From Lachnospiraceae bacterium (lineage in GTDB: Bacteria; Bacillota; Clostridia; Lachnospirales; Lachnospiraceae): a stretch of DNA of 57,061 nucleotides. The stretch lies in NCBI GenBank assembly GCA_017476665.1, contig JAFUZJ010000069.1, forward strand, positions 1-57,061, given 5' to 3'. The position numbers and the translations under genes were made by a program. Numbering within the stretch: position 1 is the stretch's first letter; every line of letters begins with the position of its first letter. Below, piece by piece: positions 19,049 through 28,516 of this stretch. The notes beneath the pieces were generated by a model. It made no database searches, was not told the origin of the DNA, and was given only the letters and a program-made list of their open reading frames with translations.

Positions 19049-21556
19049 TCACCTGCGTATCTCAATCTTCCCTGTACTGCCGTCCATGTGGATCACATCC
19101 CCGGTGTGCACAGCCTCCAAAAGCCCATTCACGCCCACAACAGACGGTATCTTCAGCTCCCGCGAAATGATGGCAGTATGCGACAGGAGCGACCCCTTCT
19201 CCGAGATCACGCCTTTCGCCGTAGCGAGCAGAAATACCCAGCCCGGATCCGTCATCTTTGTGACCAGAATTTTATCCGCCACATCTTTCGCTTCATTGAC
19301 ATTCTCGATCACCAATGCCTCCGCCGTCACCTCGCCGTTGGAACAGGGAACTCCTTGCAAAAATGCCTCCGACTTCCGCGGTCTGTAAGCATTGACAGAC
19401 GTATGATGCTTGTCAAATTCCCGCTCCGCAAAGATCAGTCTGGAATACGCCGGCAGCTTTGCATACAGCTGATATTGTGCCTTACGTTCCGCAATCTGTT
19501 CCTTCGCAGCATGCCCGCCTGCTGCCTTTTCCTTCGCGGCGTGCCCGCCCGCAGCCTTTTCCTGCCTGTCCGCACCTTGGCTGACCAGCCCGAAAACCTC
19601 CTCCACACTCAGCCAGAACACATCCTCCGCATCTTCTATGATCCCATCCTGCGCAAACCCTTCTCCGATCGCAGTAAAGATCAGCCTCACGATCCCATAG
19701 ATCCGGCTCCGGTTCAGCCTGGAGATCTCCCGGTTGGCAATCCCCAATGCCGCCCGCTTTTCCAGAAACCGCACAATGCGGTCTGTTTTTTCCTGATGCT
19801 TCGTTCCCTTTCGATGCAATTCCTCGTAAATCTCTTGTAACCGCGCTGGATCTTTCCGATAACTCATGATCCGCTCCTCCAAGAGCTCCGGATTGCTGCG
19901 AAAGGTCTTACTCTCTAACTTCAGTTCCTCCAGATTCCGATCCCCGTAAATCTGAATATATTCCTTTTTCTGCCGCTCATACTCCTCCGCAGTCAGGCTG
20001 TCTTTCCGGTACGCCAGCTCCACCAGTGCCCTGATGGGCTTCATACTCTCAATGTCCGAAATATCCGAAATGTAGCGGTTCATGTCCTGCTCCGCCTTGC
20101 CATATTTCTTTCTCAGCCGACTCTTCAAAAGCCCGGTAAACACAAAGGCATACATATCGTTCAGCAGCGTCACATCCCACACATCAAACAACTTCGCCTT
20201 GATCTCCTGATACATAGCAAGCAGTTCGGCCGGACTTTTCTCCGCATTGTACTGTGCATAAAACCGTGCCTGGATCCGTTTGAAATCCTCGTTCAGTTTC
20301 CGCATGTTGCGCGGCACCCGCGCCATCTCGTAAAAAGAATTCACATACGTCATCATCCGCACAAAGGGCGAAAGCGCCACCTCATCCCCGTCGTAGCTCT
20401 TATGCTGTACCCCCAGCATCTCCTGCCAGACCGGAATGATCTTTTTGTGAAAGGGCAGGAATTTCAGCACCGTATACCAGTTGCTGATCTTGTAATACAC
20501 CCTGCCGTTTGCATGCCCCACCATATTTTGAAAGACATCCGCATGCTTATTTAGCTCTCTGTCATTTTTTAGCACCCGCGCACTGACGCCGCGAAACACG
20601 CCGCCATACACAATATTCACAAACGAAATGGTAAGCGGCAGCGACAACCCCGGGTAACTCTCCACGATATTGCTGTTGTCCAGGATCAACGGCGCGTCCG
20701 TCTTCAACGTCGTGATCGGCCTTGCCTGCAGAATAAAAAGTTCCCCGCCCCGGATGGCAAATTCAATGTCGTACTCCCCACCAGTTTGCTTATTTTCCCT
20801 ATTTTCTATCTCTCCGACATCATCTACTCTGCTCTCGTCCCCGGCAGTTTCATTGCGCCCCAATATCTTCTTGATCCGCTCCGCCGTGCTGATCAGTTCC
20901 TCGACCTGTTTGGGTGAAAGCAGATTTTCTTCCCCCTCGTAATAATACAGTCTGTCTGTCAGATTATAATAATAAGTGGTAGTCGTCACCCTGTCGGACA
21001 CAACGCCTTCCCCCAGCCCTCTGCCCACGGTGATGACACTCTCATTCAGTATCCCCTGGGGATTCGCCGTAAACATCACCCCGGAAAGCTCCGCATCCAC
21101 CATACACTGCAGGATCACGTCCATGCGCAGCCCGCTTTTCCCCTGACCCTTCGTACATTCGTTTGCATACTTTCCGTGAACATGATCGGCTTGATTTTCC
21201 GCCCGCTCTCGGGATGCATACGCCTGTACATGCTCCGCCGCCAGCGACTGCACACACTGTCTGACTTTCTCCCTGCAATCCTCCCTGGGAACATTCAGAT
21301 ACGTGTCAAACTGCCCCGCAAAACTCTGCCCCACACCGTCCTCCAGACCGCACGCGCTCCGCACGGCATAGCGCACGTCCGATTCATCCTGGTTTTTCTC
21401 TGCAGAGGGAAAAGAAAGCTCCAAATCCTCCCGGAAACAGATTTCCGGCAGTTTCTTCTCCTCTACGATCTCTTCAAAACGGATCACCCTAAAATCAGGC
21501 ACCCGGATGCCGTTCTCTTTCATTTTTTTTAAATTTAATATTTTATTTCCGGGCAT
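19049..21556 (-). CDS. PEP/pyruvate-binding phosphotransferase, rifampin-phosphotransferase layout (copy 1)
   Basis: 835 residues. An ATP-grasp domain fills about 1-290 (AVRSACGLEDG, QSFAGQFDTYLNV, LSGVMFTANPQ, GLGEGVVS, DIEFAIRGGELFILQARPIT). A long helical middle domain follows (about 300-720), then a phosphohistidine swivel domain with LLSHTAIISRE, catalytic His near 793. The PEP-binding TIM barrel of true PEP synthase is absent; the order matches rifampin phosphotransferase, in which the middle domain binds a hydrophobic acceptor and ATP donates its beta-phosphate via the His. It is the last gene of the lipid/ABC operon, starting three bases after the previous stop. A 30-base tandem duplication adds ten residues near 680. 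The acceptor is unknown; a lipid alcohol fits the neighbours. Confidence 0.88.
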   Translation of the reverse strand: MPGNKILNLKKMKENGIRVPDFRVIRFEEIVEEKKLPEICFREDLELSFPSAEKNQDESDVRYAVRSACGLEDGVGQSFAGQFDTYLNVPREDCREKVRQCVQSLAAEHVQAYASRERAENQADHVHGKYANECTKGQGKSGLRMDVILQCMVDAELSGVMFTANPQGILNESVITVGRGLGEGVVSDRVTTTTYYYNLTDRLYYYEGEENLLSPKQVEELISTAERIKKILGRNETAGDESRVDDVGEIENRENKQTGGEYDIEFAIRGGELFILQARPITTLKTDAPLILDNSNIVESYPGLSLPLTISFVNIVYGGVFRGVSARVLKNDRELNKHADVFQNMVGHANGRVYYKISNWYTVLKFLPFHKKIIPVWQEMLGVQHKSYDGDEVALSPFVRMMTYVNSFYEMARVPRNMRKLNEDFKRIQARFYAQYNAEKSPAELLAMYQEIKAKLFDVWDVTLLNDMYAFVFTGLLKSRLRKKYGKAEQDMNRYISDISDIESMKPIRALVELAYRKDSLTAEEYERQKKEYIQIYGDRNLEELKLESKTFRSNPELLEERIMSYRKDPARLQEIYEELHRKGTKHQEKTDRIVRFLEKRAALGIANREISRLNRSRIYGIVRLIFTAIGEGFAQDGIIEDAEDVFWLSVEEVFGLVSQGADRQEKAAGGHAAKEKAAGGHAAKEQIAERKAQYQLYAKLPAYSRLIFAEREFDKHHTSVNAYRPRKSEAFLQGVPCSNGEVTAEALVIENVNEAKDVADKILVTKMTDPGWVFLLATAKGVISEKGSLLSHTAIISRELKIPSVVGVNGLLEAVHTGDVIHMDGSTGKIEIRR
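19501..19560. repeat. 30-bp tandem duplication in the phosphotransferase gene
   Basis: Two adjacent 30-base units differ at four positions and encode two copies of an AAGGHAAKEK-like decapeptide in the middle domain of phosphotransferase copy 1. The differences show it is not brand new. Confidence 0.85.
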
Positions 21557-21558
21557 CC

Positions 21559-22320
21559 CTAAACCGAGTCCTCCTGAATCAATTCGATATCACATCCGTT
21601 CAGATCAAATTTTAATTCATACGCATCCTGTTCCGTTACGATGACGATCGACTCATCATCCTTGATCCCTTCCAAAGGCAGCCATCCCGTGACCGCTTTC
21701 CTGTCAGGATAGATCAGGCGCACTTTATAACGGTCGTTCATGCCGATCACTTCCTGTTTTCCATTGCTGCCATATAAAACGAATCTTTCACCGCCTCCAA
21801 TTCCTACATCCTCAAAATGTACAGGCGCAGTATAGATGCTTTCCGGATCGATCTCCGATTCGTTTAGTTGACGGAAATACGCTTCTGTCAAAAGCGTTTC
21901 AAACATATGCAGATGTTCCTTTTGTTTTTTCAGATCTGTACCAAACAAAAGATTGGCAGCATACATATCGATAGGCACACACTTACGATCCGTCCTGACC
22001 TTGCATGAGATCCGCGTTCCGAGAAATCCTTTTTGAACGCTTACGTCCGTCCTGTTTTCCGGCAGGACCGTATATGCATGATGTGCATTTCCGAATAAAT
22101 CCAGGATCACAACCACCATCTTCCTTGACCTGGTCAATGCCACATATGCTTTACATCTATCTGTAGACTGCACTCCGGGCCGTGGCATCCGGGAAACTCT
22201 CTTTCCGAACGGTTCTCGCAGATCCACAAGGATCACACTGCGCATCGCACAGGTATAATCATTGTAATTAAGCTTTTGCCTGATATATTTTTTGAAAGCA
22301 TCATATCCGGAAGATTTCAA
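21559..22320 (-). CDS. Unrecognised 253-residue protein of the lipid operon
   Basis: No family recognised. A basic N-terminal half contains short beta-like runs, and a C-terminal region (about 165-250) has alternating hydrophobic strands (RYKVRLIYPDRKAV, GWLPLEGIKD) that resemble a small barrel. There is no signal peptide or membrane helix. The start appears to be TTG at 22320 with GGTGG upstream, since an in-frame stop precedes it; the next ATG is 25 codons in and has no ribosome site. It lies 38 bases after the UbiA gene and three before phosphotransferase copy 1, so it belongs to the operon and may be an accessory to either. Confidence 0.6.
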   Translation of the reverse strand: MKSSGYDAFKKYIRQKLNYNDYTCAMRSVILVDLREPFGKRVSRMPRPGVQSTDRCKAYVALTRSRKMVVVILDLFGNAHHAYTVLPENRTDVSVQKGFLGTRISCKVRTDRKCVPIDMYAANLLFGTDLKKQKEHLHMFETLLTEAYFRQLNESEIDPESIYTAPVHFEDVGIGGGERFVLYGSNGKQEVIGMNDRYKVRLIYPDRKAVTGWLPLEGIKDDESIVIVTEQDAYELKFDLNGCDIELIQEDSV

Positions 22321-22358
22321 TCACGACTCACCACCTTATTCTTTGATACGCTGTTTTC

Positions 22359-23258
22359 TTAAATCTTTCCCACCAGCAAAAATACCACAATCGTGAGCAG
22401 CATCGTGCTCTCCTGCAGATACGTGTACCGCTCCACCTTGTCCACCAGCACGAACTGCTCCGGATCTTTGATAAACTGCACAAACTTCCATGTCATCCAG
22501 GACACCAGCAGGATCAGCACCGCCACGGAGATTTTGTTCAGCCGCCACACCAGAATGATGTTCGTGATGATATCCACAATCGTCAGGATCAGCACAAACC
22601 GGGTGGACTTCCGGTATCCGAACAGCTTGGAATAGGTCGTATAATCGTTCTCGTCCTTAGGCGCCTTGATCTTTCTGGATACCTCCCAGATCAGCGCCGG
22701 GAAATACAGCGTCCACAGCGCCATCACCGTGGCGATCGTCACAAAGGGCAGCTGATACTTGATCACGGTAAAAGAGATAATATACAGATTCACAAACATC
22801 TGCACTGGATTGTGGGTCACCAGCGCCAGCGGGAGGCTGGGCTGGATCTTTGCCTTCTGAAAAAACCACTTACTCATCAGATACCCGTAAAAATACAGGA
22901 TCATGCAGAACACAAAGTTATTCAAAAACAGAAAATTCAGGACTAGCGCCACCGCTTCCACGATCGCGCAGATGATCACCACATCTTTCTTATATACTCT
23001 GCCGTCCGCCAGCGGTCTGTCCGGAAACAGCACCTTGTCTGTCTCAAAGTCCTTCAGGTCATCCGCAATCCTAAGCCACAGCAAAAAGGCAAATACGGTG
23101 AACGCACCGATGAACTCCTGGATCCCGATCTGAAATTTTGTGATCCCCTCATTCAGCAAAATAATAAAGTGGATCTCCCCGAACACAATGCCGCCCAACA
23201 CCAGCCTCGGCAGGATCGGGTAACGCTCCTTAAAATAGATATGTAATCTCTTAAACAT
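22359..23258 (-). CDS. UbiA-family prenyltransferase
   Basis: 299 residues with about eight membrane helices. The first Asp-rich motif DDLKDFETD lies at about 66-74 and a second acidic motif (PKDENDY) in the later loop, the Mg-pyrophosphate sites of UbiA enzymes. Members join a polyprenyl diphosphate to an acceptor (quinone ring, sugar phosphate or, in archaea, geranylgeranylglyceryl phosphate). I use the ATG at 23258, with GGAGAG upstream; it overlaps the psd stop by eight bases (ATGTTTAA). No quinone genes are nearby, and the lipid-head-group neighbours make a glycerophosphate-type acceptor worth testing. Substrate unknown. Confidence 0.85.
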   Translation of the reverse strand: MFKRLHIYFKERYPILPRLVLGGIVFGEIHFIILLNEGITKFQIGIQEFIGAFTVFAFLLWLRIADDLKDFETDKVLFPDRPLADGRVYKKDVVIICAIVEAVALVLNFLFLNNFVFCMILYFYGYLMSKWFFQKAKIQPSLPLALVTHNPVQMFVNLYIISFTVIKYQLPFVTIATVMALWTLYFPALIWEVSRKIKAPKDENDYTTYSKLFGYRKSTRFVLILTIVDIITNIILVWRLNKISVAVLILLVSWMTWKFVQFIKDPEQFVLVDKVERYTYLQESTMLLTIVVFLLVGKI

Positions 23259-24144
23259 GTCTCTCTCCGATTTTTTCCCCATAGCGCACGACGGTCTCAA
23301 TCCCCTCCGCGCTCATCCGCACAATATCCTCATCCAGATCCGCCGCACCCTTTTGCAGCAGCACAATGATCGTAGAACCGCCGGGTTCGAAAAATCCCTT
23401 CTCCTCCCCCTTCTCAAACTCCCTGACCTTCCGGTTCCGGATGCGCCCCACCAACAGCGCGCCGACTTCGATCTGGATCACCCTGCCGAAATGCTCCGTC
23501 TGATACCCGTTGACCACGCGGGAATTCTCTTTATAAATCTTATGATCCTTCGAGATCGAGCTCACCGTGTGCAGCTTCCCTTTGACGGAATATCTGGCCG
23601 TAAGCCTGCCCCGATCCAAAAAACAATACCTGTGATAGTCGTCCATGCAGAGCCGGAATACCAGGCAGCGCCCGCCGCTAAAGTCCGCCGGATTGATCCG
23701 ACTGCCCGTCTCCGAACACTTTCTGTCGCCGCAGTCCAGCAGTTCCGCCACCATATAGTCGCTTCCCTTCACCCGGACCATCAGACCGTCACTGATCTCA
23801 TACGCCAAAAGCTTCGCGTCCGCCGGCGAGATCAGCGCGTTCTCATTCCTGTCGATCTGCCTGGCCCCAGGTCGCAATTTCCGGGTAAAAAAATCCGAAA
23901 AGGACCGATACGCTCTGTCCTCAAAATCTTCCATCCGGATGCCATGCTCCCTGATAAACTCCGGGATTTTGGCTGCACTCGCAGGCTGCCTGTTATACCA
24001 GCCATAGATCCGCGATGTGCCCGGAGAGATCACTAATTTTAACAACATCCTGCCAAGCGGATTCCCGTACAGAAACTGTAGCTTCTCCTGCCCATACTGC
24101 TGTATTTCTATGTAAGTCTTACTCTGTCTGTCATAAACCTTCAC
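23251..24144 (-). CDS. psd: Phosphatidylserine decarboxylase
   Basis: 297 residues, the length of the bacterial/mitochondrial type rather than the short archaeal form. The self-cleavage motif appears as PGGSTIIVLL with the pyruvoyl-forming Ser near 255, and DDYHRYCF with the conserved His lies near 165. It converts phosphatidylserine to phosphatidylethanolamine at the membrane. The start is GTG at 24144, preceded by AAGGAG. Its place between a phosphatidylserine-synthase-like gene and a UbiA gene, with a CDP-lipid synthase in the same operon, supplies a full serine-to-ethanolamine head-group route. The true lipid backbone may not be diacylglycerol. Confidence 0.92.
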   Translation of the reverse strand: MKVYDRQSKTYIEIQQYGQEKLQFLYGNPLGRMLLKLVISPGTSRIYGWYNRQPASAAKIPEFIREHGIRMEDFEDRAYRSFSDFFTRKLRPGARQIDRNENALISPADAKLLAYEISDGLMVRVKGSDYMVAELLDCGDRKCSETGSRINPADFSGGRCLVFRLCMDDYHRYCFLDRGRLTARYSVKGKLHTVSSISKDHKIYKENSRVVNGYQTEHFGRVIQIEVGALLVGRIRNRKVREFEKGEEKGFFEPGGSTIIVLLQKGAADLDEDIVRMSAEGIETVVRYGEKIGERHV

Positions 24145-24174
24145 CGGTTTCTTTTCTCCTTACAAAACACATTT

Positions 24175-24726
24175 TTAATTGCTTCCGTAATTGTATATTA
24201 CAATTCTTCCCGTATCAGGCCGCGCAACAACTGCACTGATCCTGACCCCGGCACCACGGTAGCCATCATAGTATAGGATCGTGTAATCCATGATGTCATC
24301 ATCGATCACATATTGGAATCCGGATTTGGGAAAACCGATATAATACCCATAATCGTCATAACAATCAAATGTTTCAGAAACTTTTTTCCCCTCAAAATGC
24401 AGTTTATCATAATACTCCGGATCCCTGTGAATATTCGCAATAACACTCATAAATTCGTCATATTCCTGCCCTGTAAGGGTCATTGCAGCTACCGACCGCG
24501 CTGCAAATCCATAATTTTCACATTGAAATCTGAAATCCTGTGCCCCCACAGGTAATTCCAGAAAGAGAAATCCTCCACTGCCGGTTTGATATGCTCTGTC
24601 GCTATAGGTTTGAAATGATTTTCCCCGCCAATGTCCCAAGTCCCCACCATAATGAAAAATTACATAAAATAATAAAAATATAAGTACTGCAATAACAATG
24701 CCTTTCTTTTTCTTTATACCTTTCAT
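24175..24726 (-). CDS. Membrane-anchored small protein, unknown
   Basis: 183 residues: a lysine-rich start (MKGIKKKKG), one hydrophobic helix at about 10-28 and an extracytoplasmic domain rich in Tyr and Asp. This is a signal anchor with the bulk outside. I do not recognise the domain. It lies between pssA-like and psd genes with about 22- and 30-base gaps, so it is part of the lipid operon and may be an accessory or sensor. Confidence 0.65.
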   Translation of the reverse strand: MKGIKKKKGIVIAVLIFLLFYVIFHYGGDLGHWRGKSFQTYSDRAYQTGSGGFLFLELPVGAQDFRFQCENYGFAARSVAAMTLTGQEYDEFMSVIANIHRDPEYYDKLHFEGKKVSETFDCYDDYGYYIGFPKSGFQYVIDDDIMDYTILYYDGYRGAGVRISAVVARPDTGRIVIYNYGSN

Positions 24727-24748
24727 CCCCGAGCCTGCTCCTCATCTG

Positions 24749-25363
24749 TCATCCCAAAACCGCCAGATACACCGTCAGCATTCCGACTGCCGCCGCCGCA
24801 AAGAATACATATGCTATACCCTTTGGTTTCACCACCGGTACCTTCAGTATCTCCAGCACCGTCACCACAAAAACCAATAGGGTAAATAAGATTTCGAATT
24901 GCTCCGCCTGCAATGTATAACTGCCCAGATTCGCCAAAGAAAAGATCAGCGCGGAATAGGTCACCGGCAGCCCTGTATAATACTTGACCGGTCCGTTCTC
25001 ATCCGCCGTCACCACATTAAAATATCCCAGCCTGGCGATCCCGCTAACCGCAAACAACACATACAGCCCGATCTGATAGCCTTTGGTAAATCCCATGGCA
25101 CAAAAAATAGTAATCGGCAGCGCGATAAAGCTCACCACATCCACCAGCGAATCCAGCTGGATCCCGAACCGTTTTTCTTCCTCCGTGCGCTTCACCCTTC
25201 TCGCCACGGCGCCGTCAAACAGGTCGCACACTCCCGCCACAATCAGACAGGCATAAGCGTAATTCAGTTTTCCGCCGGAGACCGCCACGCACATGCCGAG
25301 CACGGCAAACGCCATCCCCACGTAGGTCAGGATCACAGATTTATTCCACATTCCAAGAATCAT
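24749..25363 (-). CDS. pssA: CDP-alcohol phosphatidyltransferase, phosphatidylserine-synthase-like
   Basis: 204 residues with six or so membrane helices. The family motif is complete: DLFDGAVAR followed by G-IQLD-SLVD at about 45-75, giving the Asp cluster that binds Mg and CDP-lipid. It would join serine to a CDP-activated lipid and feed the decarboxylase encoded two genes on. I chose the ATG at 25363, which has AAAGGTG seven bases upstream and gives the usual family N-terminus; the ATG at 25402 overlaps the previous stop and lacks a ribosome site. Serine as the alcohol is inferred from the neighbour psd. Confidence 0.88.
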   Translation of the reverse strand: MILGMWNKSVILTYVGMAFAVLGMCVAVSGGKLNYAYACLIVAGVCDLFDGAVARRVKRTEEEKRFGIQLDSLVDVVSFIALPITIFCAMGFTKGYQIGLYVLFAVSGIARLGYFNVVTADENGPVKYYTGLPVTYSALIFSLANLGSYTLQAEQFEILFTLLVFVVTVLEILKVPVVKPKGIAYVFFAAAAVGMLTVYLAVLG

Positions 25364-25401
25364 CTCGTCACACCTTTCATCGACCCCATCTGACAATGTC
25401 A

Positions 25402-27897
25402 TTATTTCTTCTGTAATGTCACGGTCCCCGTAGTGCCGTCCACCGTGATGATCTGTCCGTCCCTGATCTTCTTCATGGCGTCCTTACAGCATACGATCGC
25501 CGGAATCCCATATTCCCTTGACACAATTGCCGCATGACACAGGATCCCGCCGTACTCCGTCACAATTCCGGAAAGGATCGCAAACTTCGGCGTCCAGCCG
25601 GTATCTGTGAAACGGGTCACCAGGATATCACCCCTCTGCAGCCTGTCGATCTGCGAGAAATCCTCGATCACTCTCGCCACACCTGTCACTGTGCCGTTGT
25701 TGGCGCCCAAACCTTTGATCCCATCGCAATCCGTCTGACCGCCTGCCCCCGGATTTCCTGCCTTTCCTGCTGCCATCTCCGAAAAGATCGTGCCGATCTC
25801 ATTTTCACTCATATAATTCCGGTATGCATTGTAATATCTCTTATTTTTGCGCACCAGTTCCTGAAGCCCCTCCGGATCCGCCTTGTGCTCAATGTAGTCC
25901 CAGAGATTGCCCACCTTTAAGAACCAGACATCCTCCCAGTTCTCCAACACGCCCTTTGCCTGCAGGCTCTTGGCATACTCTATGGTGTACACCCGCAGCA
26001 GGTAATAAAACCGGGTGGAAACATCGCGAAACTCCTCTCTCCACCAGAGCATGCTGCGCATGTTCGCCACTTTTTTGCGTATGCTTTTAAAGTTCCCCGG
26101 GGATACTTTTCCCGCGATGCTCTGCAGTACTTTCTCGTACATTTCCGCGCACTTTTCCTTGTCCGCCACCGGCGAATAAGAATCCTCCAGCGACACCATC
26201 TCCCGGATCATATCGATCATGACCTCCGGCTCCTCATAGTAACAGGGATAGGTGATGTCCAGCTCCTTGTCGGAGTGATAGCCGTACCGGTCGATGATCT
26301 GCTTTGCCTCAGCCCGGAAATCATATCCCGCTTCCTCGCCGCGAATCTTCCGGCTCAGATCCCACATCTCATAAAAAGGCAGCAGATGCGAAATATTGTC
26401 AATGCCGCCTAGCAGCGACAGATACTCGCTCTCCGAAACATATTTAAGCAGACTGTCCTTGTAAAGCGACTGATGTATGGTATTGATAAAAATCTGCCAG
26501 AAATAAGTGGTTTCACTCCGCCGATAAACTTTCTTCGTCAGATGATAAAAATCTTTTTTGATATTTGGGATCGATGCCTGCCCCGCAAGATGGCTGTCAT
26601 ACTTTTCCTTGTATTCGTTGTAGATCTCCAGCAGCTCGCTCTTGAAACGCTCTGCATTTCTTCTCCGATGATTCAGGATACGGGTCTGGTTCACCACGAT
26701 CTTCAGCATATGCGCCAGGGTCTGCGGCGTGACCTTCGTGGTCTCTCCGTCTCCTTCATAATTTCCGATGATACCGTACTCGTTGTCGAACTCACGCTCC
26801 TTATAGCCAATGATCTGACTCATGGTCTTTTTCACCGCGCTCATGTTCCAGTACGGACGCCCGTAGAACATCTGTCCCAGCTTCCGCGGCAGTTCCTCGT
26901 CCTTCAGGATCTCCGAACCCACAATAAATTTCCGCAAGGAATACTCCCAAATGTATTCATACAGACTCCACATGTACGGCGTGCAGACCGTTGCGGACAC
27001 GCCGCCGTCCTTGAAATCCGCCGTGGTCCACATATCCGCAATGCCGTTATACCGGATCCTTGTGATCCGCCTGGCCTGCAGCACATACAGCTTCCCGTCA
27101 CACACCGCAAATTCAATGTCACAGGGATACCCGAAGAACTGCTGCACTGCGGCAAACACTTCCCCGTATTGCTGCACCGCCTCCGTCGTCAAAAACCGGT
27201 TCCTGAGCCCCCGCCGGATCTCCTGTTGTTCATACCAGTCATAAAAATACTGCTCCGGTCTGGTCTTACCGCTGACAATCTTCTCTCCCAACCCTTCGGA
27301 CACCTCGATCACCATCTCCTTGTCCGCGCCCGAGGACGGATTCACCGTGAAACAGATCCCGCTGTACTGTGCAAGTACCATCTCCTGCACCACCACCGAC
27401 ATCTGCAGATCGTCCGTAGACAGTTCCGCATGATCTGCCAGGTAATGCAGCACCACCTCGCCAAACAGAGACTGATAGCAGCCCAGGATCTTTTCACACA
27501 GATCCTCTTTCTTCACATTCAGAAACGTATCATATTGTCCCGCAAAGGAGTACTGCTCCAGATCCTCCTTGGTGCCGCTGGAGCGCACGGCGTAAAGCCG
27601 CCCTTCCTGGGCAAGCGACTCCACCTGCGCCGCGATCTGCTCCGGCAGTGCAGCCTGCGCAAACAGTTCCCTGATCTCTTTGGACACCTGTCCCACCGTA
27701 TATCTCGTCAGATGCTTCAACGCGGCTTTGATCTTTTCCTCCAGACCGTTTGCCCGGATCGTCTCCTCATAGGCATCGCTGTCCAGTATAAATCCGCCCG
27801 GCACCTCAAACCCGTATTTTTTCATCTGCAGCAGGAATTTACCCTTGTTGCCCAGCTTTTCTTCTCTCGTCTCATCCTTTGCCAATCTTACGATCAT
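25402..27897 (-). CDS. PEP/pyruvate-binding phosphotransferase, rifampin-phosphotransferase layout (copy 2)
   Basis: 831 residues with the same order as the copy at the operon end: ATP-grasp (about 1-285; YAVRSSGTKEDL, SFAGQYDTFLNV, YSGICFTVNP, DIEFAVCDGKLYVLQAR), a middle domain beginning WTTADFKDGGVSATVCTPYMW, as in rifampin phosphotransferase, and a C-terminal swivel domain GGILCHAAIVSREYG with catalytic His near 787. No PEP-binding barrel is present, so PEP synthesis is unlikely. It is clearly diverged from copy 1, so the two may act on different acceptors or in sequence. GGGGTG lies seven bases before the ATG. It sits between the CDP-lipid synthase and pssA-like genes. Confidence 0.88.
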   Translation of the reverse strand: MIVRLAKDETREEKLGNKGKFLLQMKKYGFEVPGGFILDSDAYEETIRANGLEEKIKAALKHLTRYTVGQVSKEIRELFAQAALPEQIAAQVESLAQEGRLYAVRSSGTKEDLEQYSFAGQYDTFLNVKKEDLCEKILGCYQSLFGEVVLHYLADHAELSTDDLQMSVVVQEMVLAQYSGICFTVNPSSGADKEMVIEVSEGLGEKIVSGKTRPEQYFYDWYEQQEIRRGLRNRFLTTEAVQQYGEVFAAVQQFFGYPCDIEFAVCDGKLYVLQARRITRIRYNGIADMWTTADFKDGGVSATVCTPYMWSLYEYIWEYSLRKFIVGSEILKDEELPRKLGQMFYGRPYWNMSAVKKTMSQIIGYKEREFDNEYGIIGNYEGDGETTKVTPQTLAHMLKIVVNQTRILNHRRRNAERFKSELLEIYNEYKEKYDSHLAGQASIPNIKKDFYHLTKKVYRRSETTYFWQIFINTIHQSLYKDSLLKYVSESEYLSLLGGIDNISHLLPFYEMWDLSRKIRGEEAGYDFRAEAKQIIDRYGYHSDKELDITYPCYYEEPEVMIDMIREMVSLEDSYSPVADKEKCAEMYEKVLQSIAGKVSPGNFKSIRKKVANMRSMLWWREEFRDVSTRFYYLLRVYTIEYAKSLQAKGVLENWEDVWFLKVGNLWDYIEHKADPEGLQELVRKNKRYYNAYRNYMSENEIGTIFSEMAAGKAGNPGAGGQTDCDGIKGLGANNGTVTGVARVIEDFSQIDRLQRGDILVTRFTDTGWTPKFAILSGIVTEYGGILCHAAIVSREYGIPAIVCCKDAMKKIRDGQIITVDGTTGTVTLQKK

Positions 27898-27925
27898 ACG
27901 TCGTCACCCCGCTATCTGCCTTTGT

Positions 27926-28516
27926 TTAGAACATATTTTTCCTCAGCTTCATAAAATAGAGCATCATATTCAGTAAAATGTGTGTCCCCGCTCCCACCAG
28001 CACATAGAGCAGGTACAATCCGATCCCCAGATCATAAAACAGCCACACCACAAGCGCCACCCCAAACACGGAATCCGCCTGATCTAAGAACACGAAAAAC
28101 ACCTTCCTCGCACCGCTGATCTGCTTGCTCTGCGAGATATCCAGCCGCCTCTTTAGGAAGCTGTTGGGCAGTTCAAATAACGAATATCCTAACCCCAGCA
28201 GGATACCCACAAACACATTGTATCCCAGCCGGTTTTCATGATTTACGTAAAAGAAATTCCACGGTTCCAGCCCTGCCGCCCGGCACACCGCTCCCCAGAG
28301 GATCGCAAAGAGCAGATTCAGCATGACATAGCCGAACAGCCCCTTCCAGGTCTTGCTGTCCCCGAAAACCCTCCTGCCGTCGGTGAAGTTTCTGCCCCCG
28401 TCGATGGGTACTCTGGCAAACCGCATCACCGGAAGCTTGCACCAGACCATATTAAAGATCCCTGCCAACACCGTAGGCGCCAGCGTCACATACATCATTC
28501 CGATCACTCTAAGCAT
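27926..28516 (-). CDS. CDP-archaeol-synthase (DUF46/CarS)-like membrane enzyme
   Basis: 196 residues, about five membrane helices. Motifs DSKTWKGLFG and LDQADSVFG match the CarS family, which activates archaeal ether phosphatidate with CTP; relatives include CDP-diacylglycerol synthases and polyprenol kinases. The ATG at 28516 overlaps the permease stop by one base (TAATG) with AGGA upstream; a longer frame to 28648 exists but overlaps the permease by 130 bases. In this operon it would supply the CDP-lipid used by the PssA-like enzyme. Whether the lipid is an acyl or isoprenoid phosphatidate is not visible. Confidence 0.85.
   Translation of the reverse strand: MLRVIGMMYVTLAPTVLAGIFNMVWCKLPVMRFARVPIDGGRNFTDGRRVFGDSKTWKGLFGYVMLNLLFAILWGAVCRAAGLEPWNFFYVNHENRLGYNVFVGILLGLGYSLFELPNSFLKRRLDISQSKQISGARKVFFVFLDQADSVFGVALVVWLFYDLGIGLYLLYVLVGAGTHILLNMMLYFMKLRKNMF

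Noticed and set aside
21559-22320. CKAYVALTRSRK in the unknown protein, like UvrD helicase motif VI
   Set aside because: No other helicase motif is present and the protein is too short.
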